From the NCBI RefSeq assembly GCF_018474015.1, contig NZ_JAHCSG010000006.1, positions 1 to 64,000 on the forward strand: a stretch of 64,000 nucleotides of DNA. The letters are read 5' to 3'. The translations under genes were made by a program, and so were the position numbers. This document shows positions 22,585 through 32,261 of the stretch, piece after piece. This DNA comes from Williamsia sp. CHRR-6 (lineage in GTDB: Bacteria; Actinomycetota; Actinomycetes; Mycobacteriales; Mycobacteriaceae). The notes under the pieces are model-generated. The model had not been told where the DNA came from, did not search any database, and saw nothing but the letters and a program-made list of their open reading frames with translations. Numbering within the stretch: the first letter of the stretch is position 1; each line of letters starts with the position of its first letter.

Positions 22585-23319
22585 ATGACTGGTGTCGATC
22601 CCGGTTCGGCACGCTCATATCCGGGTGTGCCCGGCGCCGTCCCCGCCTACACACCTGCGTTCGCACCATACTCAGGCCCTGGGTCTGCGCCCCGATCTCG
22701 GGCGCCACGATCGGAGCGGTCACAGCTGTGGCTGCGCTCGGCGATCATCATGGCGGGCCTGGTCGCCCTGCTCTACGTGATCGAGGCGATCGATCAGCTC
22801 GGCGGCAACCACCTCGACGACGACGGCATCGTCAGCCGCGAGGCCGACGGATTGCCCGGGGTGTTCTTCTCGCCGTTCCTGCATCACGGATTCGACCACC
22901 TCACCTCCAACGCCCTCGTCGGCGCGGTGTTGGGGTTCCTGCTGCTGCTGGCGCGCCGATTCCTGGTGACCACCGTCATCGTCTGGGTGGTGTCCGGGTT
23001 CGGCGTGTGGTTGTTCGGGCCGTCGCACGCGGTCACCATCGGCGCGTCCGGGATCATCTTCGGATGGCTGGCGTTCCTGCTGGTGCGCGGGCTGTTCAAC
23101 CGCTCGTGGCGACAGATCGGACTCGGGCTGCTGCTGTTCGTCGTCTACGGCTCGGTGCTCTGGGGGCTGCTGCCCGGCCAGGACGGGGTGTCGTGGCAGG
23201 CGCACCTGTTCGGCGCGGTGGGCGGGGTGCTGGCCGCAGCACTGTTGGCCGGTCGAGACCGTCGCGACAAGTCGGCACCGGCGTCGGTGTCGCCGGGATT
23301 TCCGCCGGTCGCCCGGTGA
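22585..23319 (+). CDS. Rhomboid family intramembrane serine protease
   Basis: A 244-residue membrane protein. A Pro/Gly/Ser-rich cytoplasmic N-terminus of ~45 residues is followed by six hydrophobic segments. The catalytic dyad is Ser in GASGIIFG and His in [18 protein letters not shown] supplies the oxyanion-side His/Asn. It matches Rv1337 between cysM and murI. ATG 22585 is preceded by GGAGGACGCGAG. The GTG of murI overlaps its stop. Confidence 0.93.
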   Translation: MTGVDPGSARSYPGVPGAVPAYTPAFAPYSGPGSAPRSRAPRSERSQLWLRSAIIMAGLVALLYVIEAIDQLGGNHLDDDGIVSREADGLPGVFFSPFLHHGFDHLTSNALVGAVLGFLLLLARRFLVTTVIVWVVSGFGVWLFGPSHAVTIGASGIIFGWLAFLLVRGLFNRSWRQIGLGLLLFVVYGSVLWGLLPGQDGVSWQAHLFGAVGGVLAAALLAGRDRRDKSAPASVSPGFPPVAR

Positions 23320-24152
23320 GCGAATCGGGCTCTGGTCCGCCCGCTCGCAACGCAGGAATCGACACGAGCGCACCCATCGGCATCTTCGATTCGGGCGTCG
23401 GTGGGCTGACCGTTGCCCGAGCGATCGTGGACCAGCTGCCCGGCGAGGACATCCGCTACGTCGGCGACACCCGCAACGGCCCCTACGGTCCGCTGCGCAT
23501 CCCCGACATCCGCGCCCATGCGCTGGCCATCGCCGACGACCTCGTCGACAGTGGTGTGAAGGTGCTGGTGATCGCTTGCAACACTGCGTCCTCGGCCTGC
23601 CTGCGCGATGCCCGGGAGCGCTACCCGGTGCCGGTCGTCGAGGTCATCCTGCCCGCCGTGCGCCGCGCGGTGGCCACCACACGTACCGGTCGAATCGGTG
23701 TCATCGGTACCTCGGCCACCATCGCGTCGCAGGCCTACGACGATGCCTTCGCTGCCGCCCCCGACGTGGAGGTCACCTCGGTGGCCTGCCCGCGGTTCGT
23801 CGACTTCGTAGAACGTGGGGTCACCTCCGGACGCCAGATCCTCGGGTTGGCACAGGGGTATCTCGAACCGCTGCAACACACACGCGTCGACACCGTGGTT
23901 CTCGGCTGCACCCACTATCCGCTGCTCTCGGGGGTGATCCAGCTGGCCATGGGTGACGAGGTGGCGCTGGTGTCCAGCGCCGAGGAAACCGCCAAAGACG
24001 TGGTGCGGATCCTCACCGAACTCGACATCACCAACCCCGATCTCGAGCGGGACGTTCACCGGGTGTTCCAGGCCACCGGCGACCCGGTGTCCTTCGCGCG
24101 TCTGTCGGCGCGCTTCCTCGGCCCCACAATCGGACAGATCCAACACGCGTGA
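23316..24152 (+). CDS. murI: Glutamate racemase
   Basis: A 278-residue enzyme that makes D-glutamate for peptidoglycan. [17 protein letters not shown] opens the fold. The two catalytic cysteines are in ACNTASSAC and [11 protein letters not shown] 23316 overlaps the rhomboid stop (GTGA), so the two are translated together. About 20 extra residues precede the conserved core and are likely disordered. Confidence 0.96.
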   Translation: MSESGSGPPARNAGIDTSAPIGIFDSGVGGLTVARAIVDQLPGEDIRYVGDTRNGPYGPLRIPDIRAHALAIADDLVDSGVKVLVIACNTASSACLRDARERYPVPVVEVILPAVRRAVATTRTGRIGVIGTSATIASQAYDDAFAAAPDVEVTSVACPRFVDFVERGVTSGRQILGLAQGYLEPLQHTRVDTVVLGCTHYPLLSGVIQLAMGDEVALVSSAEETAKDVVRILTELDITNPDLERDVHRVFQATGDPVSFARLSARFLGPTIGQIQHA

Positions 24153-24200
24153 TCTGCGATCGTGAGACCCCGTCGGTCCATCCCATGGCACAGTGGGCGC

Positions 24201-24965
24201 ATGCGTCTCACCGTTCTGGGTAGCTCAGGCAGCTGCGGCGGACCGGGTCGCCCAGCGTCGGGGTATCTGTTGTCTGTTCCCGGTGAACAACCGGTGGTCA
24301 TGGACTTCGGTCCCGGGGTGTTGGGGGCCCTGCAGCAGCACACCGATCCCAACGGGGTGGCCATCATGCTCAGCCATCTGCACGCCGATCACTGCCTCGA
24401 TCTGCCCGGTCTGATGGTCTGGCGGCGATTCGCCCCGGTACCTGCCACGTCGCGGACCCGACTCATCGGCCCGACCGGCACCGGTGAACGTATCGGCGCC
24501 GCCTCCTCGGAGTACCCCGGTCAGATCGACGACGTCAACGACACGTTCACGGTGCACGCGTGGACACAGGGGACACCAGTCGAGGTCGGTGGACTCACAG
24601 TCACGCCCACTCGGGTGTCGCATCCGCCCGAGACCTACGGCCTGCGGGTCGTGGCTCCCTCGGGGAAGGTACTGGCCTACAGCGGGGACACCGGTGTCTG
24701 CGACGGCCTGGTGTCGCTGGCCCGCGACGCCGATGTGTTCCTGTGCGAGGCGTCGTGGACCCATGACCCCGCCAACCGTCCGCCGGGACTGCACCTGTCC
24801 GGCACCGAGGCCGGTGAGATGGCCACCGCCGCGGGCGCGAAATCGCTGTTGCTGACCCACATCCCACCGTGGACCGATCAGGATGCGATCGTCGCCGAGG
24901 CGAGTACGACCTACTCCGGTCCCATCAGCGTCGCCGTTCCCGGACGGGCCCTGGACATCGTCTGA
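24201..24965 (+). CDS. Metallo-beta-lactamase-fold hydrolase (Rv1339-like cyclic nucleotide phosphodiesterase)
   Basis: A 254-residue MBL-fold protein. SHLHADHCLDLPG is the metal-binding HxHxDH motif; YSGDTGVCDGLV, ASWTHDP and LTHIPPW supply further ligands. The position (murI-x-rph) and sequence match Rv1339, reported as an atypical cAMP phosphodiesterase in mycobacteria. ATG 24201 is chosen over the upstream start at 24162. CACAGT six bases before it is a possible weak -10 element. Confidence 0.88.
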   Translation: MRLTVLGSSGSCGGPGRPASGYLLSVPGEQPVVMDFGPGVLGALQQHTDPNGVAIMLSHLHADHCLDLPGLMVWRRFAPVPATSRTRLIGPTGTGERIGAASSEYPGQIDDVNDTFTVHAWTQGTPVEVGGLTVTPTRVSHPPETYGLRVVAPSGKVLAYSGDTGVCDGLVSLARDADVFLCEASWTHDPANRPPGLHLSGTEAGEMATAAGAKSLLLTHIPPWTDQDAIVAEASTTYSGPISVAVPGRALDIV

Positions 24966-25020
24966 CCAGCCGCATCGACCAGCGCTGAGCATCGCCGCCT
25001 GCGCGCGTTCGTCGGGTCGT

Positions 25021-25026
25021 TAGAGT
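25021..25026 (+). promoter_or_regulatory. Putative -10 element of rph
   Basis: TAGAGT ends seven bases before the GTG at 25034, with no Shine-Dalgarno sequence between. A leaderless transcript is predicted. Confidence 0.5.
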
Positions 25027-25033
25027 TGGCCCG

Positions 25034-25791
<758 letters not shown>

Positions 25792-25795
<4 letters not shown>

Positions 25796-26421
25796 CGACG
25801 CTGCTGCTGGCGAGTCGCAACGCCAAGAAGCTGGCCGAACTGCGGCGCTTGGTGATCTCCGAGGCCATCGCCGGTGTCGAGGTGATCGGTTTGGACGAGG
25901 TGCCGCCGTTCGACGAAGCACCCGAGACCGGTGCCACCTTCGAGGACAACGCGCTGGCCAAGGCGGTGGATGGTTGCGCGGCAACGGGTCTGGCGTGCCT
26001 GGCCGACGATTCGGGCATCGAGATCGACGAGTTGCGGGGGATGCCCGGAGTCCTCTCGGCGCGCTGGGCCGGGCGCCACGGCGACGACCAGGCGAACCTC
26101 GAGTTGGTGCTGGCCCAGCTGCGTGACACTCCCCTCGAGCGCCGCGGCGCCGGTTTCGTCTCGGCGTGTGCCTTGGTCACCCCGGACGGTCAGCGCACGG
26201 TGGTGCGCGGGGAGTGGCGGGGATCAGTGGCCACCGAACCGCGGGGCGACGGCGGATTCGGTTACGACCCGATCTTTCTGCCGGTCCAGGATCGCGACGA
26301 GGTCGCGGTGGCTGGTCGCAGCGCGGCGCAACTGACGGCGGCCGAGAAGGACGCCATCAGCCATCGGGGCCGTGCGTTGGCGTTGTTGATCCCTCGGTTG
26401 CGCGAGCTGGGGGTGTCGTGA
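25792..26421 (+). CDS. rdgB: Non-canonical purine NTP pyrophosphatase (RdgB/HAM1)
   Basis: A 209-residue housekeeping enzyme that hydrolyses dITP, XTP and ITP to keep them out of DNA and [20 protein letters not shown] is the nucleotide-binding start; [23 protein letters not shown] and [10 protein letters not shown] follow. ATG 25792 overlaps the rph stop. A hairpin 4 bp past its own stop separates it from the convergent membrane-protein genes. Confidence 0.96.
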
Positions 26422-26425
26422 CCGA

Positions 26426-26471
26426 CCCGTGCGTGAATTGCGACCCCCGGCGAGCGCAATTCACGCACGGG
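26426..26471. terminator. 17-bp perfect inverted repeat between convergent genes (terminator or dispersed repeat)
   Basis: CCCGTGCGTGAATTGCG at 26426-26442 is repeated inverted at 26455-26471 around a 12-base loop. It lies between the rdgB stop (26421) and the stop of the leftward DUF3817 gene (26476), so it can end transcription from both sides. Its AT-containing core (GTGAATTGC) is unusual for this genome and may mark a dispersed intergenic repeat family. Confidence 0.65.
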
Positions 26472-26475
26472 CAGG

Positions 26476-26832
26476 TCAGAAGCCGTACTGGGCTTTGACC
26501 TCGCGAGTGCGGATGTGCTCGAAGTAGAACGACAGGAACGGGATGGTGCCTGCGATGAGTGTGATCACCGTCTTGCCGATGGGCCAGCGCACGCGGATGG
26601 CCAGGTCGATCGCCATCAGCAGGTAGGCGAAGTACACCCAGCCGTGCACGAACGGCACGAAATCCAGGGCGGTGACGCCGAATCCGTACTTCACGACCAG
26701 TTCCACGACCAGCAGCAACAGCCACAGACCGGTGACCCACGCCAGCACCCGGTACCGCAGCAGCGCACCCCGTACCTTCTCCGGGGTGGCGTTGGGTGCG
26801 TAGGCGATGGCCTTGTCGGGTTCGCTGGTCAC
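26476..26832 (-). CDS. DUF3817 membrane protein
   Basis: A 118-residue membrane protein with three hydrophobic segments (YRVLAWVTGLWLLLLVVELV; VPFVHGWVYFAYLLMAIDLA; VITLIAGTIPFLSFYFEH). VHGW in the second segment and the overall pattern are those of DUF3817, of unknown function. It corresponds to Rv1342c. GTG 26832 overlaps the stop of the upstream gene (GTGA), so the two are coupled. It is a paralogue of the protein at 8010-8375. Confidence 0.83.
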   Translation of the reverse strand: MTSEPDKAIAYAPNATPEKVRGALLRYRVLAWVTGLWLLLLVVELVVKYGFGVTALDFVPFVHGWVYFAYLLMAIDLAIRVRWPIGKTVITLIAGTIPFLSFYFEHIRTREVKAQYGF

Positions 26833-27242
26833 TGCTTCTCCTGGCTGGTGAGGCTGTCCCGCGCTGCAAGCTGGGACAGGTATTCGTTGTACTCGGCCAA
26901 CACTCGGTCCTCGGGGGGCTGATCGTCGGCGGGCAGTGTGCTCACTGCGCGAGGCGGTCGAGGTGGCAGTAGTTCGGCGGGGATCTCGGTGGGCCCCTTG
27001 GCTTGTGGCGAGGTTTTGCGTACCTCCTCCGGGTCGCTCTCGAGCACCACGAAGCGCCGATAGGCGTACACCACGAACGCGGCGAACAGTGGCCACTGCA
27101 GCGCGTAGCCGAGGTTCTGGCCGGTACCGGATGTGGATTCGAAACGCACCCACTGCCAGTAGGCCAGCCCCAGGCAGGTGAGCGCAGCCACGACGACCAA
27201 CGCGATCAGTGCCGGCCGACGTCGCCTTCCTGAAGAAGCCAT
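26829..27242 (-). CDS. Small membrane protein (LprD-like)
   Basis: A 137-residue protein with two hydrophobic segments (ALIALVVVAALTCLGLAYWQ and YALQWPLFAAFVVYAYRRF) and an acidic cytoplasmic C-terminus. It holds the position of Rv1343c (lprD). The N-terminal segment reads LTCLGLAYWQW: a cysteine is present but not in a clear lipobox, so it may be a plain membrane protein. ATG 27242 is supported by a -10 element; the frame stays open upstream through the tRNA-Leu gene, which is not coding. Confidence 0.78.
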   Translation of the reverse strand: MASSGRRRRPALIALVVVAALTCLGLAYWQWVRFESTSGTGQNLGYALQWPLFAAFVVYAYRRFVVLESDPEEVRKTSPQAKGPTEIPAELLPPRPPRAVSTLPADDQPPEDRVLAEYNEYLSQLAARDSLTSQEKQ

Positions 27243-27248
27243 GTAACG

Positions 27249-27254
27249 ACGGTA
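27249..27254 (-). promoter_or_regulatory. Putative -10 element of the LprD-like gene
   Basis: On the minus strand TACCGT lies six bases before the ATG at 27242, the leaderless spacing. It would drive the two-gene operon 27242-26476. Confidence 0.45.
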
Positions 27255-27306
27255 CCTCCAGCACGAACGAAGCAGGTCAACCGGTATCGTGACTTCCGAC
27301 GCACAC

Positions 27307-27391
<85 letters not shown>

Positions 27392-27412
27392 CCAGCTCGG
27401 TTCAGATCTGTC

Positions 27413-28114
27413 TCACAGCCGACTGCGGACGAACCCCGCAGCCCGCAGGGTGTCGCCGTTGGCCGCATACAGCACGTGCAGTGGACCTGGCAGCGCCAAC
27501 CGGGCACCGTTGCAGATGTTGTCGCCGGGGATGCAGAACCGGACGGTGCGGTTTCGGTACAGCGGCGACGGAACGTAGCGCGGCGCACCGGCATCGGCGA
27601 GGAAGCGGGTGGATGGGACCGCGAACAGCGCCACCGCGGCCACCCGTGGAGCCACCGCTGCGGGTAGCACCGGCGGCGCGAGGAACGTGTACGACGGGGG
27701 CAGGGTCACCTGGGAGCTGGTGGCGTACGCCGCGACGATCGCACCCTGGGAGTAGCCGCCGAGCACGAGGCGAGTGCGAGAGCAGGCCGAGGCCATGAAG
27801 GTGATCCGGTTCTGTGCGTCGATCACGCCCTTGGTCACCGAGCGAGCCAACCCGATCCGGTCGCGGAAGTTGGAACTCGCGGCGTAGTTCACCGCGTAGG
27901 CGTTGACCGACCTACCGGGCAGTGCGCCGCGTACCGCGGCGACGAACGACGCCCCGGTGACCCCTAGCGGCGCACCGGGTTCGGCGGTTCCGCGGGCGAA
28001 GATGACCTCGACATCGGGGCAGCCGCGGGCCGATGCGGTGCCGGTACCGCCGATCACGAGCGTGGTGATGAGGGCTACGAGGACGGTGGCGGCAGCGAGG
28101 AGTCGTCTCAGCAT
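27413..28114 (-). CDS. Secreted cutinase-family esterase
   Basis: A 233-residue secreted serine esterase. An N-terminal signal peptide (RRLLAAATVLVALITTLVIGG, ending near TASA) precedes CPDVEVIFARGTAEPG, the usual cutinase start. The nucleophile is Ser in VLGGYSQGAIVAAY. Asp in FCIPGDNIC and His in GPLHVLYAANG complete the triad, and two pairs of cysteines can form disulfides. Mycobacterial relatives (Culp proteins) hydrolyse lipids or esters in the cell envelope. ATG 28114 has a -10 element seven bases upstream. Confidence 0.92.
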   Translation of the reverse strand: MLRRLLAAATVLVALITTLVIGGTGTASARGCPDVEVIFARGTAEPGAPLGVTGASFVAAVRGALPGRSVNAYAVNYAASSNFRDRIGLARSVTKGVIDAQNRITFMASACSRTRLVLGGYSQGAIVAAYATSSQVTLPPSYTFLAPPVLPAAVAPRVAAVALFAVPSTRFLADAGAPRYVPSPLYRNRTVRFCIPGDNICNGARLALPGPLHVLYAANGDTLRAAGFVRSRL

Positions 28115-28121
28115 GGGTGGG

Positions 28122-28127
28122 ATGCTA
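28122..28127 (-). promoter_or_regulatory. Putative -10 element of the cutinase gene
   Basis: On the minus strand TAGCAT lies seven bases before the ATG at 28114; no ribosome binding site is seen. Leaderless transcript predicted. Confidence 0.45.
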
Positions 28128-28203
28128 CGGGATCAGCCACGACGTCGAATCCATTGCGCCGTCGTTCATCTGCCCGGTCGGGGCGACGGCGACCGGTGCT
28201 CGC

Positions 28204-28209
28204 TACCGT
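28204..28209 (+). promoter_or_regulatory. Putative -10 element of the alpha/beta hydrolase at 28217
   Basis: TACCGT ends seven bases before the ATG at 28217. Leaderless transcript predicted. Confidence 0.4.
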
Positions 28210-28216
28210 GTTGCGC

Positions 28217-29137
28217 ATGGCTTCTCACGTCTCCCCGCCGGTCGAGATCGTGCGCGCGGGCGTGGTGGATGTCGGGGTGCAGCGATGGGGTTCGCGGGGT
28301 GCGGCGTCCGTCGTTCTCCTGCACGGGTTTCCCTATGACACCCGCAGCTACGACGACGTGGCCCGCCTGCTGGCCGACGCGGGATATGACGTCGTGGTGC
28401 CGTACCTGCGGGGGTTCGGGCCTACTCGGTTCGTCGATCAGTCGGTGATGCGGTCGGGTCAGCAGGCGGCGCCTGCGCATGACCTGCGCGAGCTGATCCT
28501 CGCGTTGAGGTTGGATCGGCCGGTGGTGGCCGGCTGCGACTGGGGCGGACGGGCTGCGTGCATCGTCGCCGCGGTGTGGCCCGAGTTGGTGTCAGGTCTG
28601 GTGAGTGTGTCGGGATATCTGTTGCAGGACATCAGGTCTGCGATGTCGACCCCGGTGCTGCCGCATCTGGAGAAACGGTATTGGTACCAGTACTACTTCC
28701 ATTCGGAACGAGGCCGGGCCGGGCTGACGCGATACCGGTCGGAGATCGCCCAGACGCTGTGGGCCGACTGGTCGCCCACCTGGCGCTTCGGTGACTCTGA
28801 ATTCGCCGCCACCGCAGCATCGTTCGACAACCCGGACTTCGTCGACGTGGTCGTGCACTCCTACCGGCATCGCTATGGGCTGGCGCCGGGTGATCCGGCG
28901 TATGCCGCCACCGAGGAGATCATTACGACCCGCCCGCCGATCACCGTGCCCAGCATCGTCATCGAGCCGACCGAGGACACCATCGCCGGGCTGTACGGGC
29001 CGACGGAGCATTCTTCGCGGTTCACCGATCTGCTCAGGGTGGTCGACTTCGACTGCGGCCACAACCCGCCGCAGGAGTTGCCGGGGCGATTCGCTGCGGT
29101 GGTGGGGGAGATGGTGCGTCAGATGCGGAGAGCCTGA
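28217..29137 (+). CDS. Alpha/beta hydrolase with Asp nucleophile (epoxide hydrolase / dehalogenase-like)
   Basis: A 306-residue alpha/beta hydrolase. VVLLHGFPYDTRSYDD holds the HG oxyanion motif. The nucleophile elbow reads VAGCDWGGRAA, with Asp instead of Ser, as in epoxide hydrolases and haloalkane dehalogenases. A late Asp/Glu (EPTEDTIAG) and His (DCGHNPPQE) complete the triad. It is divergent from the cutinase gene. The substrate is not evident. Confidence 0.82.
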   Translation: MASHVSPPVEIVRAGVVDVGVQRWGSRGAASVVLLHGFPYDTRSYDDVARLLADAGYDVVVPYLRGFGPTRFVDQSVMRSGQQAAPAHDLRELILALRLDRPVVAGCDWGGRAACIVAAVWPELVSGLVSVSGYLLQDIRSAMSTPVLPHLEKRYWYQYYFHSERGRAGLTRYRSEIAQTLWADWSPTWRFGDSEFAATAASFDNPDFVDVVVHSYRHRYGLAPGDPAYAATEEIITTRPPITVPSIVIEPTEDTIAGLYGPTEHSSRFTDLLRVVDFDCGHNPPQELPGRFAAVVGEMVRQMRRA

Positions 29138-29256
29138 CCGCAGCACGCTGCCGAGCCCGCAGGCGGATCCTCCTGGCCCCCTCCGAACTACATGAAGTCG
29201 ATCAGCCCGAACCAGGCCATAGTGAACGCGTGCTCACGCACGAACTCGGTCGCGAT
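29138..29256 (-). pseudogene. Remnant of a small protein gene with a lost start and an in-frame stop
   Basis: On the minus strand a good ribosome binding site (GGAGGAGAAC) precedes the frame IATEFVREHAFTMAWFGLID, which ends at a TAG at 29188-29190. Reading through it, the same frame continues FGGGQEDPPAGS. The first codon is ATC where ATG is expected and the TAG could be a mutated TGG (Trp). Both are single-base changes. The original protein would have been a short membrane-type protein. The call rests on reading-frame appearance and recollection of similar actinobacterial proteins, so confidence is modest. Confidence 0.35.
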
Positions 29257-29303
29257 GGGTGTTCTCCTCCAGGACTGTCGATCCACCGTGTTTGCTCCCG
29301 GGG

Positions 29304-29627
29304 CTATTCGACCGCCAGCTCGCCGAGCTCGGACCAATCGGTGGCATCCACTTCCTGGGAGATGATCTTCGGGGTCTCCTGTAGGTAGGGCGGGAGGTCC
29401 TGCTGGGCTTTCTTGAAATGGGCCGAGTTCACGTGCACCGCACCGGCATCGGGGTCGGTGAACGCCTCCACCAGCACATACTCGGTGGGATCGTCGAGCG
29501 TGCGCGACCAGAAGTACCAGAGGCACCCCTCCTCGGCCTGGCAGGCCTCGGTGAACTCGCGGGAGATCTCCGCCCAGTTGTCGGCGTGCTCAGGCTTGAT
29601 CTTGAACTTCGCGGTGATGAAGATCAT
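29304..29627 (-). CDS. Antibiotic-biosynthesis-monooxygenase-fold protein (putative quinol monooxygenase)
   Basis: A 107-residue dimeric alpha/beta-barrel type protein. MIFITAKFKIKPEHADNW, EEGCLWYFWSRTLDDP, YVLVEAFTDPDAGAVHVNS and FKKAQQDLPPYL are the ABM domain blocks (YgiN-like). Members oxidise quinols or degrade haem, or have no known activity. GAGGAG precedes ATG 29627. The frame upstream is open to 29801 but has no coding character. Confidence 0.82.
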   Translation of the reverse strand: MIFITAKFKIKPEHADNWAEISREFTEACQAEEGCLWYFWSRTLDDPTEYVLVEAFTDPDAGAVHVNSAHFKKAQQDLPPYLQETPKIISQEVDATDWSELGELAVE

Positions 29628-30158
29628 TGAGTGCTCCTCGTGCTCGTGGAACTGACAGTCGTCTGCCCGTCTCAGAGTACGAGGACGAGTGGCTGGTTGG
29701 CACCAAGCGCGCGAGCGGCGTGACCGCCCCTGCGCTGCGAGCACCGAAACTGGTCCGGCGCTGTGTGTGCCGAACCTCAGCCTCTTGGCATCGACGAGCA
29801 CTTCATCTGCGATCCCGCCGAGTTCCGGGCTAGAACGGGTGAGTTCTTGGCCACCGATCCTGCCCGGATGACGGCCTTCCCCACCAATTCATGCTTCGCC
29901 AAGGCGCGACCGGCCTACCGCTCGCCCGGTGGCACCACGTTCACGGCGATTGCAGATCGACGTACCCACCCGCGTTGTGCTCAGGGCAAGGCCGCGTGCA
30001 CGACAGCGAACGGTTGTCGTAGACGCTGGCTTTCAGCCACCCGCCAACGATGTCGAGGTGATCTCCGACGCGTTGTACTACACGGTTGCGATGCGGTTCA
30101 CGAACACGTGAGTGCCGCCGCAAAGGTCTCCTGCGGCGACATCGCGTGGCTCAAGCTG
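29628..30158. other. 531-bp region without an intact gene; decayed coding sequence
   Basis: No intact gene is recognised. From 29763 on the plus strand, about 55 codons look like a real protein start: EHFICDPAEFRARTGEFLAT followed by DPARMTAF, which resembles the N-terminus of GNAT-type acetyltransferases. The similarity then fades. In another frame, 30048-30111 reads NDVEVISDALYYTVAMRFTNT and stops, like a genuine C-terminus. Together they suggest one or two decayed genes with frameshifts. Confidence 0.5.
29763..30111 (+). pseudogene. Probable acetyltransferase gene remnant (frameshifted)
   Basis: The 5' part (29763-29930) has plausible codons for a GNAT-like N-terminus (DPAEFRARTGEFLATDPARM). 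The 3' part (to the TGA at 30109-30111) is coding-like in a different frame. No intact catalytic acetyl-CoA-binding motif is seen between them. The two ends could belong to unrelated remnants. Identity is inferred from short resemblance only. Confidence 0.3.
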
Positions 30159-31256
30159 TCAGGCCGACTGGCCGACCAGCGTCGGGTAATCGGTGTAACC
30201 CTTCGCGCCTGGGCTGTAGAACGTGCTCTGGTCCGGCGCGGTCAGTTCGACGCCGGTACGCAGCCGCTCGACGAGGTCGGGGTTGGAGATGAACCACCGA
30301 CCGACGGACACGGCGTCGGCAGTTCCGTTGGCCACCAACGACTCCAGCTGCGCGAAATCGGATTCGATGACGAAGCCGGTGTTGATGACGACCGGGCTGG
30401 TGATCTCCGAGCGCAGTGTGGCCAGGGTCGGGTCGTCGGGCTCGATGAGCAGGTGCACGTACGCGAGCGGGATGTCGGCAAGCGTACGCAGCAACTCCTG
30501 GTACACGGTGACCGGATCGGCCTCGTTCATGCCGTTGGCCTGATGGCCGGGGCTCAGGCGGATGCCCACCCGGTCGGCCCCGATCTCGTCGACCACAGCC
30601 TGCACCGTCTCGACCACGATGCGGGCGCGGTTGGCTGGCGAGCCGCCGTAGGCGTCAGTGCGCTGGTTGCTGTCGTCCCCCAAGAACTCGTGCAGCAGGT
30701 AGCCGTTCGCGGCGTGGATCTCCACGCCGTCGAGACCGGCGTCGACAGCGCGGCGTGCTGCGGTGCGGAACGAGTCGACGATTCCGGCGATCTCGTCGGT
30801 CTCCAACGCGCGAGGAGTGACCAGGGGCTTGCTGCCCTCAGGGGTGTGAGCCGAGCCCTCGGCGGCGATGGCCGATGGTGCGACAGGATGCTCCCCACCG
30901 GGGATCAGCGGGTGTGCCACCCGACCGACGTGCCAGATCTGCACGAAAATCTTCCCGCCTTCGCCGTGGACGGCCTCGGCGACCTCGGCCCATCGCTGTT
31001 GGTGACGATCGGTGTGGATGCCGGGCGTGTTGAGGTACGCGCCGCCTGCGGTCGCGCTCACGTGTGTCGCCTCGGTGATGATCAACCCGGCTCCGGCGCG
31101 CTGTCGGTAGTGCTCGACCTGTAGGTCGCTTGGCGTCCCATCTGCCTGCGCACGCTGACGGGTCAGGGGAGCCATGAAAATTCGGTTTGCTGCAGCGGTG
31201 GCGCCGACCGTGACAGGGGTGAGCAACGCGGATTCAGAAGTCAGTTGGTAAACCAT
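30159..31256 (-). CDS. Old yellow enzyme family alkene reductase
   Basis: A 365-residue FMN-dependent ene-reductase that reduces activated C=C bonds with NAD(P)H. LLTPVTVGATAAANRIFMAP opens the barrel; VQIWHVGRVAH lies near FMN; the substrate-binding His/Asn pair is in EIHAANGYLLHEFL; VGIRLSP and GRWFISNPDLV bind FMN phosphate. The ATG at 31256 is preferred to the upstream start at 31301, which would add 15 residues unlike the family. It is divergent from an alpha/beta hydrolase gene 81 bp away. Confidence 0.93.
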   Translation of the reverse strand: MVYQLTSESALLTPVTVGATAAANRIFMAPLTRQRAQADGTPSDLQVEHYRQRAGAGLIITEATHVSATAGGAYLNTPGIHTDRHQQRWAEVAEAVHGEGGKIFVQIWHVGRVAHPLIPGGEHPVAPSAIAAEGSAHTPEGSKPLVTPRALETDEIAGIVDSFRTAARRAVDAGLDGVEIHAANGYLLHEFLGDDSNQRTDAYGGSPANRARIVVETVQAVVDEIGADRVGIRLSPGHQANGMNEADPVTVYQELLRTLADIPLAYVHLLIEPDDPTLATLRSEITSPVVINTGFVIESDFAQLESLVANGTADAVSVGRWFISNPDLVERLRTGVELTAPDQSTFYSPGAKGYTDYPTLVGQSA

Positions 31257-31337
31257 GTATGGCCCAACACCGCTGCGGAGGACCGCTATTCCGGTGACCA
31301 TGCCGCCGATGAGGTGTCGAGAACAGGAGTCCCAGTC

Positions 31338-32252
31338 ATGGCAGTGGCATCACCAGCACCGACACCGCCGGGTGCGGAATTGATCACACTACGGTTGTCG
31401 ACCATCTCGCTGTCGGCGTTCGCGTGGGGGCGCCCCGGTGACCGACTCGCGATCGTGGTGCACGGCTACCCCGACACCGCCTGGACGTGGCGCCACCTGG
31501 GTCCGGTGTTGGCAGCAGCCGGGTTTCGCGTCGTCGCGCCCTTCACCCGGGGGTACGCCCCCAGCGAGATCCCGCTGACGGCCGTGCACGTGGGTGACCT
31601 GATGCGTGATGTCCTCGACATGCACGCCGCGCTGGACGGCGGTGACGACGCAGTTCTGGTGGGCCACGACTGGGGTGCGATCACCGCCAACGGGATCGCC
31701 GCGCTCGACGATCAGCCGTTCGGTGCGATCGTGGTTATGTCGGTGCCGCCCATGCCCGCGCTCCTGACACCGTCTGGGGGCCTGGGTTCGTGGTCGCTGC
31801 GCACTCTCCGCCAGCTCGGGATGAGTTGGTACATGGCGTTCAACCAGATACCGGGCGTATCCGAGCGCAGCCTGGATCGGCTGATCCCGTGGTTGTGGCG
31901 AGCGTGGTCGCCGGGGTATTCGGCCACCGAGGACCTCGCGCACGTGTTCGACGCACTGCCGACGCACGCGCACCGCCGCGCAGCTCTGAGCTACTACCGG
32001 GCTGCGGCGCGGCCGTGGACCGGCTCCGACGAGAACCGTTCGCTCACACGCGCATCCAACCGAGCGCCGCAGACCCCGATTTTGTACCTGCACGGTCGCG
32101 ACGACGGGTGTCTGCAATCGACCTACGCCGATGCCGTCGACCATCTCGTGGCCGACAGTGAGGTCGAGATCGTCGACGGCGCGGGACATTTCCTACAACT
32201 CGAACAACCCGAGCTGGTGAACGCGCGAATCCTCGAGTATCTCCAGCGCTGA
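31338..32252 (+). CDS. Alpha/beta hydrolase with Asp nucleophile (epoxide hydrolase-like)
   Basis: A 304-residue alpha/beta hydrolase. IVVHGYPDTAWTW carries the HGYP oxyanion motif. The nucleophile elbow is VLVGHDWGAITAN, with Asp typical of epoxide hydrolases. The distal acid is in YLHGRDDGCLQ and the His in DGAGHFLQLEQPE. It converges with the acyl-CoA ligase gene, 9 bp apart. Pairing with the divergent ene-reductase suggests both act on small electrophilic compounds, but that is inference. Confidence 0.85.
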   Translation: MAVASPAPTPPGAELITLRLSTISLSAFAWGRPGDRLAIVVHGYPDTAWTWRHLGPVLAAAGFRVVAPFTRGYAPSEIPLTAVHVGDLMRDVLDMHAALDGGDDAVLVGHDWGAITANGIAALDDQPFGAIVVMSVPPMPALLTPSGGLGSWSLRTLRQLGMSWYMAFNQIPGVSERSLDRLIPWLWRAWSPGYSATEDLAHVFDALPTHAHRRAALSYYRAAARPWTGSDENRSLTRASNRAPQTPILYLHGRDDGCLQSTYADAVDHLVADSEVEIVDGAGHFLQLEQPELVNARILEYLQR

Positions 32253-32261
32253 GCGCGGTGG

